Assembly: GCA_019638085.1 (NCBI GenBank)
Contig: JAHBUL010000011.1
Span: 62,001-126,000, forward strand
Source: Flavobacteriales bacterium
GTDB taxonomy: Bacteria > Bacteroidota > Bacteroidia > Flavobacteriales_F > PHOS-HE28
DNA: 64,000 nt
Reading direction: 5' to 3'
The notes below the pieces were generated by a model, which had not been told where the DNA came from, ran no database searches, and worked only from the letters and a program-made list of their open reading frames with translations. Positions 36,867-44,251 of the stretch are shown here, piece after piece (position 1 is the first letter of the stretch; each line of letters begins with the position of its first letter). A program made the position numbers and the translations under genes.

Positions 36867-39260
36867 ATGCTGAACCGCCTTCGCCAATGGGCCATCGGGC
36901 AACGTCGCGTTCTGTTCTTCACTGCGCTGGGGCTGCTGCTCCTTATAGCATGGGCACGTTGGTGGCCGATGGATCCGTTGTTCGGAACAGCCCGCTCCAC
37001 CGTGATGCTCGACCGCGATGGCGGCCTCCTTGGTGCCACGGTCGCCACCGATGGCCAGTGGCGTTTCCCCTCCACGCATGTCGTACCTGAGCGCTTCGCA
37101 ACCTGCTTGATCCAGTTCGAGGATCGCCATTTCCGCAGCCATTTCGGTATCCGTCCGCAGTCGCTTGTAAGGGCATGGAGGCAGAACCGTCGTGCCGGGC
37201 GCGTGGTGAGCGGCGGCAGCACCATCACCATGCAAGTGGCCCGGATGGCGCGGGGGAACCAGCCCCGCACCTATGGGGAGAAACTGTTGGAAGCCCTGCT
37301 GGCGTTGCGCATCGAGATCCGCGAAAGCAAGGCCGATATCCTGGCACTCTTCGCCGAGAATGCACCCTTCGGCGGGAATGTAGTGGGGCTGGATGCCGCA
37401 GCATGGCGTTACTACGGCCGTTCCGCCGACCAGTTGAGCTGGAGCGAAAGTGCCACGCTCGCCGTATTGCCGAACGCACCCTCGGCCATCTATCCGGGAA
37501 AAGGTCATCGCGCGTTACAGGCGAAACGCGATCGGCTGCTGGACCGTTTACTGAAAGTGCATGCCATCGACAGCATGGAATGGTCGCTGGCGAAAGAGGA
37601 ACCGCTACCGGAACGCGCACAGGAAATACCGCAACGGGCTCCCCAGCTGCTCACCACAATAAAGGCACAAGTGGGCGATGGAAAACTCCTACGCACCACC
37701 GTGGAAGGAGCGTTGCAGGACCGGGCAACGGATGCCGCCGACCGCTACGCTGCCAGGCTCAACGCCAACGAGGTACACAATGCGGCGGCCATCATCGTGG
37801 ACGTTCCCACAGGTGAAGTGTTGGCGTACGTGGGCAATCTCGGTAACGCTGGAAGTGACCACGCCGGCTCAGTGGATATCGTCCGTGCCCGGCGCAGCAC
37901 CGGCAGCGTGCTCAAACCCTTTCTCTATGCGGATATGCTGCAGAGCGGCGAGCTCACGCCGGACATGATGCTAGCGGACGTACCAACCCGCTACGATGGC
38001 TTTTCACCCCGCAACTACGATGAGCATTACAGCGGGGCAGTGCCCGCTTCGGAAGCCTTGGCGCGCTCACTGAACGTACCCACCGTACGGTCGCTCCGTA
38101 GCCATGGTGTGGAGCGCACCCTGCGCATGCTGCACGGCATGGGCCTTCACAGCATCGATCGAAGCGCGGCGGATTACGGACTGTCGTTGATCGTCGGTGG
38201 AGCGGAATCCACACTTTGGGAACTGGCCGGAGCATACTCCAGCATGGGGCGGGTGTTGGAGCACTTCGGTCGCTTGGGCATGCCGTACCGCAAAGGCGAT
38301 ATCCACCCACCACACGTACTGCAGCGGAAGGACGACCTGCAAGAGAAGCCCACCGCGTTGGATGGTACACCGGTCCTCAGTGCCAGTGCCATCCACTTCA
38401 CCCTGCGGGCGCTGCGCGAAGTGGCCCGTCCTGCCGATGAGCAGGGCTGGAGCCACTTCACGGGTCAGAAGCACATTGCCTGGAAAACGGGCACCAGCTA
38501 CGGGCACCGCGATGCATGGGCCATCGGCCTCACCAGCCGCTACTGCATCGCGGTGTGGACCGGCAATGCCAGCGGCGAAGGGCGACCCGGCCTTACAGGC
38601 ACCTTGGCCGCAGCTCCGCTCCTCTTCGACCTCTTCAGCCTGTTGCCGAACAGTCCGGCTTTCGCGCCCCCTTACGATGAAATGGTGCGGACTTCCTTGT
38701 GCCGGATCACTGGCTTCCGTGCCGGACTGGATTGCCCACAGGTGGATACCACGTGGGTGCAACCGGAGGGTATGCGTACACCGACCTGCCCCTATCACCG
38801 CAGGATACTGCTCGACCCCACCGGTAGTTGGCGCATCAGCGGTGGCCAAGGCATTTCCGCTCCATGGTTCGTGCTTCCACCGGCCATGGAACATTATTAC
38901 GCCCAGCGCAACCCAAACTACCGCCCTCTTCCTCCATGGAGACCGGGTATGCAGAGCAACGACCAGCCCATGGAGATCCTCTATCCGGATGCCGCGGCCA
39001 CCGTTCTGATCCCCGTACAACTGGATGGCAGTCGCGGGAACATGGTGGTGGAGGTGGCACACCGCAACCCGAGGACCACCCTCTTCTGGGATCTGGACGG
39101 CACCTTTATCGGCACCACCCAAGGTGAACATCGCATGGCGCTTTCCCCGGCGGAAGGGATGCATCGCCTAACTTTGACGGACGGCTCCGGGCATGTCTTA
39201 CATCGCACCTTCACCATCGTTTCAGGTGCCCGGAATGCTCCTTCCCCGAATGCTCCGTAA
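36867..39260 (+). CDS. pbpC: Penicillin-binding protein 1C
   Basis: A 797-residue bifunctional peptidoglycan synthase. One N-terminal membrane helix (about 14-31) is followed by the GT51 transglycosylase (E85 in QFEDRHFRSHFG, GGSTITMQVARM). The transpeptidase has SxxK in RSTGSVLKPF (S347, K350), the SLN motif in ARSLNVPTV and KTGTS at about 539. The C-terminal PBP1C-specific domain (about 700-797) contains ILYPDAAATVLIP and LFWDLDGTFIGTT. The usual alpha-2-macroglobulin neighbour is not present here. The 3' end overlaps the next gene by 11 bases. Confidence 0.95.
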   Translation: MLNRLRQWAIGQRRVLFFTALGLLLLIAWARWWPMDPLFGTARSTVMLDRDGGLLGATVATDGQWRFPSTHVVPERFATCLIQFEDRHFRSHFGIRPQSLVRAWRQNRRAGRVVSGGSTITMQVARMARGNQPRTYGEKLLEALLALRIEIRESKADILALFAENAPFGGNVVGLDAAAWRYYGRSADQLSWSESATLAVLPNAPSAIYPGKGHRALQAKRDRLLDRLLKVHAIDSMEWSLAKEEPLPERAQEIPQRAPQLLTTIKAQVGDGKLLRTTVEGALQDRATDAADRYAARLNANEVHNAAAIIVDVPTGEVLAYVGNLGNAGSDHAGSVDIVRARRSTGSVLKPFLYADMLQSGELTPDMMLADVPTRYDGFSPRNYDEHYSGAVPASEALARSLNVPTVRSLRSHGVERTLRMLHGMGLHSIDRSAADYGLSLIVGGAESTLWELAGAYSSMGRVLEHFGRLGMPYRKGDIHPPHVLQRKDDLQEKPTALDGTPVLSASAIHFTLRALREVARPADEQGWSHFTGQKHIAWKTGTSYGHRDAWAIGLTSRYCIAVWTGNASGEGRPGLTGTLAAAPLLFDLFSLLPNSPAFAPPYDEMVRTSLCRITGFRAGLDCPQVDTTWVQPEGMRTPTCPYHRRILLDPTGSWRISGGQGISAPWFVLPPAMEHYYAQRNPNYRPLPPWRPGMQSNDQPMEILYPDAAATVLIPVQLDGSRGNMVVEVAHRNPRTTLFWDLDGTFIGTTQGEHRMALSPAEGMHRLTLTDGSGHVLHRTFTIVSGARNAPSPNAP

Positions 39261-39771
39261 GCTCCTGTTCCATGCTACCCTGTTGGTGGGCACCCTGCTA
39301 TATGCACAACCCGACTCCCTCTATATCCCCGAGAACGGAGAGACCGTCGCATACGCCGTGGTCTATGAGCCGGTGCAGAATGTGGAACGCTTTCGGCGCG
39401 AGGGTAAATACGCCTTCGATACCAGCCGCGTGGCCGTGCAGATCGACTACAAGCGCGGCAAACCCAGCGGCATTTACCGCGCCTTCTATCCGGATGGCAA
39501 GCAACTGATCTTCGCTGTATACGGCTGGGGCAGCCTTCACGGCGACTGGGTGGAATACGATCCCACGGGCCGCATCAGTGTGAAAGGTCAGTACCGCATG
39601 GGCAAACGCAGCGGCACGTGGGCATTTCGGGAGCAAGGCATCGTGGGCCATTACAAGGACGGCCTGAAAAACGGTAGCTGGAAGTACTACGAGAACGGCA
39701 AGTTGGTGCGCAAGGAGAAATGGCGCAAAGGCACGATCAAGCAGGGCGGTACGTTCCTGTTCGGCCTGTGA
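39250..39771 (+). CDS. Secreted MORN-repeat protein
   Basis: A 173-residue protein with a Sec signal peptide (MLRKLLFHATLLVGTLLYAQ) and three or four MORN-type repeats, best seen as GIYRAFYPDGKQLIF, GDWVEYDPTGRI and GSWKYYENGKLVRKEKW. MORN repeats are beta-hairpins of uncertain function in bacteria. The start overlaps pbpC; an alternative ATG at 39235 is possible. Overlap with pbpC suggests co-expression. Confidence 0.8.
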   Translation: MLRKLLFHATLLVGTLLYAQPDSLYIPENGETVAYAVVYEPVQNVERFRREGKYAFDTSRVAVQIDYKRGKPSGIYRAFYPDGKQLIFAVYGWGSLHGDWVEYDPTGRISVKGQYRMGKRSGTWAFREQGIVGHYKDGLKNGSWKYYENGKLVRKEKWRKGTIKQGGTFLFGL

Positions 39772-39950
39772 TCGATCAAACGATCAGGTGATCTATTCGG
39801 ACTACGTTCTTTGGCCTTAACAGCACTTAACCGGTCAAAGGCAACCTCTTCCGCCGACATCCGTTAATTTCGTGCTGGTCCTCGCGCATTGTGCGGCATG
39901 GCCATTGCAAGGCCCTCGCCACTTCCACTATCCAACCGGACTGCTCCTCG

Positions 39951-41537
39951 ATGAAAAAATTTCTGCTCGCCCTCGCCGTTCTTGCGGCTGCTCCCGCATT
40001 CTCCCAGCCTTCCGCCGCCGCCACCAAGCTGCAAGCCCTGCTGTACCAGATCGACCACATGTATGTGGACAGCGTGGATGATAACAAGCTGGCGGAAAAG
40101 GCCATTGTGGCCATGCTGGCCGAGCTCGATCCACATAGCGTGTACATCCCGAAAGAAGATCTGGAAGAGGTGAACGAACCCTTGAAAGGCAACTTCGAAG
40201 GTGTGGGCATCCAATTCAACATTGTGCGTGATACCATCTATGTGGTTGATGCCATCGCGAGCGGCCCCAGTGAGCGAGTAGGTATCCGGGCAGGTGACCG
40301 CATCATTACCGTGGATAGTGAAACAGTGGCCGGCACTGGCGTGAAGAACTCGGATGTGATACGCCTGCTGCGCGGACCCAAAGGCACCAAGGTGAATGTG
40401 GGTATCGTGCGTCATGGGGAGAAAGACCCGTTGGAATTCACCATCACCCGGGACAAGATCCCCATCTATAGCGTGGAAGCCGCGTACATGGCCGCACCCA
40501 ACGTGGGCTACATCAAGGTGAGCCGCTTCGGTGCCACCACCACGAAGGAGTTCTCCGATAAACTGGATGAGCTGAAGAAGCAGGGCATGAAGGACCTGGT
40601 ACTGGACCTGCAAGGCAATGGTGGCGGCTATCTGCGCTCAGCGATCGAGATGGCGGACCAGTTCCTGGGCGACCGCAAGCTGATCGTTTACACCGACGGG
40701 CGCAGCACTCCTCGCGAGGATACCTATGCCACGGAAGGCGGTAAGTTCAAAAAGGGCCGCTTGGTGGTGATGATCGACGAGGGCAGTGCCTCGGCCAGCG
40801 AGATCGTTTCCGGTGCGATACAGGACTGGGACCGGGGCGTGGTGATCGGTCGACGTTCCTTTGGGAAAGGACTTGTGCAGCGGCCCGTGATGTTGCCGGA
40901 CGGCTCCGCAGTACGTCTTACGGTTTCCCGCTACTACACCCCCAGTGGGCGTTGCATCCAAAAATCGTACGCGGATGGACTGGAGGCTTACCGTCATGAG
41001 CGGATGGACCGCCTGCGCGAAGGCGAACTCACCAACCAGGACAGCATCCACCTGCAGGACACGGTAAAGTATTTCACGAACAACAAACGCGTGGTCTACG
41101 GTGGTGGCGGGATCATGCCGGACGTTTTCGTACCTATCGATACCACGCTCAGCTCGGCTTGGTTCGGGCAGCTGGTGCGTAAAGGCATCACAAATACCAC
41201 CGCGATCAACTATGTGGACAAGAAACGCACGGAGCTGCTCCGCGAATACAAGGACGTGGAAGCCTTTCGCAAGGAGTTCAAAGTGGAAAAGGACTTGGAC
41301 GATATGCTGATGAAATTGGCCGAGGAGGCCAAGATCGAACCTGACAGCGCGGGCATGGCCCGTTCCAAGCCCTTGGTGGACCTGAGATTGAAGGCCCTGA
41401 TCGCCCGGGACCTCTGGAACACATCGGCCTATTGGCAGATCATCAATGCAGATAACCCTGTGGACCGGAGCTACGATGAAGCGCTCCGCGTGATCACCGA
41501 CCCGGAGCTTCAACGCACCAAGCTGGCCGAGCGTTGA
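39951..41537 (+). CDS. S41 family C-terminal processing protease
   Basis: A 528-residue periplasmic or outer-membrane protease with a signal peptide (ends APAFSQ) and a PDZ domain at about 80-165 (FEGVGIQFN, GIRAGDRIITVD). The catalytic core has DEGSASASEIVSG with Ser281, D292 in AIQDWDRG and Lys306 in RRSFGKGLVQ, the spacing known from Tsp/CtpA. SRYYTPSGRCIQ follows. Such proteases trim or degrade envelope proteins from the C-terminus. TAATTTCG at 39865 is a possible promoter element. Confidence 0.93.
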   Translation: MKKFLLALAVLAAAPAFSQPSAAATKLQALLYQIDHMYVDSVDDNKLAEKAIVAMLAELDPHSVYIPKEDLEEVNEPLKGNFEGVGIQFNIVRDTIYVVDAIASGPSERVGIRAGDRIITVDSETVAGTGVKNSDVIRLLRGPKGTKVNVGIVRHGEKDPLEFTITRDKIPIYSVEAAYMAAPNVGYIKVSRFGATTTKEFSDKLDELKKQGMKDLVLDLQGNGGGYLRSAIEMADQFLGDRKLIVYTDGRSTPREDTYATEGGKFKKGRLVVMIDEGSASASEIVSGAIQDWDRGVVIGRRSFGKGLVQRPVMLPDGSAVRLTVSRYYTPSGRCIQKSYADGLEAYRHERMDRLREGELTNQDSIHLQDTVKYFTNNKRVVYGGGGIMPDVFVPIDTTLSSAWFGQLVRKGITNTTAINYVDKKRTELLREYKDVEAFRKEFKVEKDLDDMLMKLAEEAKIEPDSAGMARSKPLVDLRLKALIARDLWNTSAYWQIINADNPVDRSYDEALRVITDPELQRTKLAER

Positions 41538-41658
41538 ACAAATGGCCAGACCCTCCGATCTGCCGAAGAAGGATCAAATCCTGTTAAAGGAGAGCCGTCA
41601 GCTCAGCAAGAGTTACTCGCACCCCCTATTTTAGCCCTCGTACATAGAGACCACCAAA

Positions 41659-42183
41659 ATGAAGGAGAACATCAAGATCGCATTACTGGCAGTGATCGCA
41701 GCAGCGGTCATTTTCATGGCCGTTGACCAACGTAGCACGGCAACTTCAACACCTGCCACGTTTGCACCACTTCCTACCAAGACGGCAGCCACACCAGCGG
41801 TCACCAAGGCACCAAAGGACAATTTCGACCCCTTGGTCCCACCGGCGCCCATGCCGGAGGTCGCTGGTCCCACCACAACAATGGGCTTTGTCAACGCGAC
41901 CCACGACTTTGGCAAGATCAAGCAGAACAGTGACAATCATTACTCCTTCAAATTCACCAATACCGGCAAGGAACCCTTGGTGATCACCAATGCCGTAGGC
42001 AGCTGCGGTTGCACGGTGCCTGAGTACCCGAAGCATCCGATCGCACCCGGCGAGACCGGTGAGCTGCGTATCGAATACAAGCCCGGGATGCAGGAAGGTC
42101 AACAGAACAAGACCGTGACGGTGACCGCCAATACGGAGCCTTCGCAGACCGTGCTGCGGATCTTGGCTGACGTGCAGAAGTAA
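41659..42183 (+). CDS. DUF1573 protein
   Basis: A 174-residue protein with a short N-terminal hydrophobic segment (about residues 7-21) and one DUF1573 beta-sandwich. The signature is HDFGKIKQNSDNHYSFKFTN followed by VGSCGCTVPEYP and PGETGELRIEYKPG. It is envelope-anchored or periplasmic and has no known activity. TATTTTAG 25 bases upstream resembles a -7 element. Confidence 0.9.
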   Translation: MKENIKIALLAVIAAAVIFMAVDQRSTATSTPATFAPLPTKTAATPAVTKAPKDNFDPLVPPAPMPEVAGPTTTMGFVNATHDFGKIKQNSDNHYSFKFTNTGKEPLVITNAVGSCGCTVPEYPKHPIAPGETGELRIEYKPGMQEGQQNKTVTVTANTEPSQTVLRILADVQK

Positions 42184-42189
42184 GTTCTG

Positions 42190-42348
42190 TAGTTGTCGGT
42201 TGTCGGTTGTCAGGTCCGGGAATAAGTTCAGTGCTGACCCGCTACTGTGGTCGCTTGCTTGGTTTCAGCCATGCGAGCAGGCCATTCGGAATGGAGGCCA
42301 AAGACCGCACCATCAGGCCACCAAGCACACCTGACAACGGACAGCCCC
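42190..42348. repeat. Paired inverted-repeat element, copy A
   Basis: The left end GTTGTCGGTTGTCAGGTCCG and right end CACCTGACAACGGACAG are inverted copies separated by about 110 bases. The same ends recur at 44.1-44.2 kb. Family size and mobility are unknown. Confidence 0.7.
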
Positions 42349-42465
42349 GCTCAAGTCCGGGGCAGGCGAACAACTGATAACTAAGTCAGCTAGCGTTCGC
42401 GTGCCTGCCTCCCACAGGGATGGTCGCCAGTGCGGATATGGGCACTGACCTGTTGGATGCAGATT

Positions 42466-42535
42466 ATACCATTTCGCAATAGAATATCATCCGATCTACT
42501 TGCTCTTTGGACGACCTTCTATTGCGAAGTGGTAT
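42466..42535. repeat. Palindrome 1 of a REP-like pair
   Basis: ATACCATTTCGCAATAGAA pairs with TTCTATTGCGAAGTGGTAT at 18 of 19 positions, spaced by 32 bases. Confidence 0.7.
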
Positions 42536-42548
42536 TACTTCGGTCGTT

Positions 42549-42592
42549 CCTCCCTCGCAATGACGATACTCCGAGCGTCATTGTGAGGGAGG
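42549..42592. repeat. Palindrome 2, GTCATTG-type repeat
   Basis: CCTCCCTCGCAATGACG pairs with CGTCATTGTGAGGGAGG at 16 of 17 positions around 10 bases. The arm matches a repeat family (CGTCATTGCGAGG) I know as dispersed in many Bacteroidota genomes. Confidence 0.65.
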
Positions 42593-42884
42593 AAGCGGTG
42601 TCGATATTGCTTAGCATAATGGCATTGCATGAGCGTCAGCAGAGGCAGGGCCCTGTGCTTCGGCTACGCTTTTTTGTCATACGGAGAGTTCAGACCACCC
42701 GATGCTTAGCACGGCAAATAGCCCAGGATCCGCGAAGACCTTTGTTGCGGCCAAAGTAATTCCTCATCGAATGGAGAGCATGCCGAGGTGCAGGACAGCG
42801 GGATAACGCCGGCCGGAGCTGGTTCCACCATTACCGTATCCATGCTACAACAGCTCAAGTACTGAGGGAACGTGTACCGCCGGA

Positions 42885-43538
42885 TCAGATATTACCCAGA
42901 TGTACCACGGCCGTTCCGTTGGTGATGGTCTTAATGAGCGTGCCTCCTTCTGAATACAGCTTACAGTTGAACGTGGCACGCACCACCAAACTAGTACCAA
43001 AGAACTGCGAGGTGACGGGTAGCATCTGTGTGATCTCGAAGGTGGAGCCGGTCTGATCGCCATATGCGGTGGAGTAGGTCAAGTAGTTACTGCCTAAAAA
43101 CTCACTCGTGGACACTGTGGCCACATTGAATGCCATCGCATCTCCGTATGGCCAAGTTCCTGTATGGAAGAAACTCAAAAAGGCGGAATCGGTCGGCAGG
43201 CCCACGGATTGACCGGTGGAGAACCTCCCGAACTTGAGGCGGACGACATCGTTATCATTATTGATGTCAACTACGCTGCCCCCATATTCCTTGGCAGATG
43301 CTTCACCTCCGCTGGACGTTCCGCACTCGTAGGCCACAAAGTCAGCAGTAACAGAAACGGCCGTGCCGTTCACGGTCATTTGTACCGAACACGGTGTGGT
43401 GGGGGTGAGCTGAGTGGTTCCACCCGTACCCCCGCCACCGCCACCGCCACCTGATGGTGTCGCATTATCATCGTTATCCGAGCTGCATCCTGTGAATAGC
43501 AGGGCACCAGCAAAAAGGGCGATCACATGGAGTTTCAT
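42885..43538 (-). CDS. Lipoprotein of unknown function
   Basis: A 217-residue protein with a lipobox (ALLFTGCSS, Cys18), an Asp/Asn-rich stretch and an eight-glycine linker (about residues 31-38). The folded part has two Cys (CSVQMTVNG and FVAYECGTSS) and mostly beta-type sequence, with a third Cys in FNCKLYSEGG. I do not recognise a family. It is convergent with the DUF1573 gene across the repeat-rich gap. Confidence 0.7.
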   Translation of the reverse strand: MKLHVIALFAGALLFTGCSSDNDDNATPSGGGGGGGGTGGTTQLTPTTPCSVQMTVNGTAVSVTADFVAYECGTSSGGEASAKEYGGSVVDINNDNDVVRLKFGRFSTGQSVGLPTDSAFLSFFHTGTWPYGDAMAFNVATVSTSEFLGSNYLTYSTAYGDQTGSTFEITQMLPVTSQFFGTSLVVRATFNCKLYSEGGTLIKTITNGTAVVHLGNI

Positions 43539-43786
43539 GATAGGCTTTGATTTTGAACAAGGTTAGGTAATAAACGGGTAGCGTGGGCAAGATCGCTGTC
43601 GCGCTCAACACACCACGCATCGTAGCCGAACTTCCAGCACGAACAAGATCAACTTTTTTCAAGACCTCAGCTAGCGCACGCGTATCGCGAGTGCGGATCC
43701 CCCTCCCGCTACTGCGCTTGCGTTCCTGATACAGCCATGCCGAGGCTTTTCGGAAGGCAATAATCGGAGGAGCTAGCCACGAAGTG

Positions 43787-43820
43787 CACCTGACAACGGA
43801 CAACTAAAACCTGACAACTA
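43787..43820. repeat. Partial inverted-repeat element, copy C
   Basis: CACCTGACAACGGACAACT followed by CCTGACAACTAG matches the right end of copies A and B. No left end is visible within about 250 bases. It lies at the 3' side of the pterin dehydratase gene. Confidence 0.65.
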
Positions 43821-43822
43821 GA

Positions 43823-44053
43823 TCAAGCGATCCCATCGATCGTCTTCGCCAGCTTCCTGTCCTTATCGGTGACCTTGTTCCCTGCATCATGGCTGCATAG
43901 CTTGATGTCCACGGTGTTGTACACGTTGGTCCATTCGGGGTGATGGTCCATCTTTTCCGCCGCCAAGGCCACGCGGGTCATAAAGGCGAAGGCTTCGCTG
44001 AAGTCCTTGAACTTGAAGCTGCGCTGCAGTTTGTTGTTCTCTTCTTTCCACAT
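43823..44053 (-). CDS. 4a-hydroxytetrahydrobiopterin dehydratase
   Basis: A 76-residue pterin-4a-carbinolamine dehydratase that recycles oxidised tetrahydrobiopterin. The active-site His pair is in EKMDHHPEW (H37, H38), with [18 protein letters not shown] carrying the third His (H55). The sequence is slightly short compared with the usual 90-100 residues. No aromatic amino acid hydroxylase is in the window. The gene is enclosed by inverted copies of the GTTGTCAGTTGTC repeat. Confidence 0.9.
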   Translation of the reverse strand: MWKEENNKLQRSFKFKDFSEAFAFMTRVALAAEKMDHHPEWTNVYNTVDIKLCSHDAGNKVTDKDRKLAKTIDGIA

Positions 44054-44056
44054 TTC

Positions 44057-44248
44057 TCAGTTGTCAGTTGTTCCGACATGCGTCGGAAGTTGTCGGTTGT
44101 CAGGTCCGGAAATCACCTCAGCAGTTGAGGCAGATCCGTGTGCTCAATAGCTCTGACGCTTTGGTGTTGCTGTTTGTTCAGTTGAGCGATACAAGCGCGG
44201 ACCGGCGCCTCAGGTGCGGTCACCCTGACAACTGACAGCTGACAACTA
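44057..44248. repeat. Paired inverted-repeat element, copy B
   Basis: The left part has CTCAGTTGTCAGTTGTTC, an 18-base hairpin (TTCCGAC/GTCGGAA at 44071-44088) and GTTGTCGGTTGTCAGGTCCG. The right end is CCCTGACAACTGACAGCTG followed by ACAACT. The enclosed DNA differs from copy A, so only the ends are shared. Confidence 0.7.
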
Positions 44249-44251
44249 CCC

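Larger units (their letters stand above)
42184..42884. other. Repeat-rich 701-base intergenic region
   Basis: This gap contains no convincing gene; a 109-codon plus-strand frame from 42430 runs through the repeats and looks spurious. It carries the GTTGTCAGTTGTC-type element (42190-42348) and two adjacent palindromes (42466-42535 and 42549-42592). From 42640 to 42884 I see nothing recognisable. Confidence 0.7.

Noticed and set aside
42430-42759. Plus-strand frame of 109 codons in the repeat-rich gap
   Set aside because: It runs through both palindromes and has no coding-like features.
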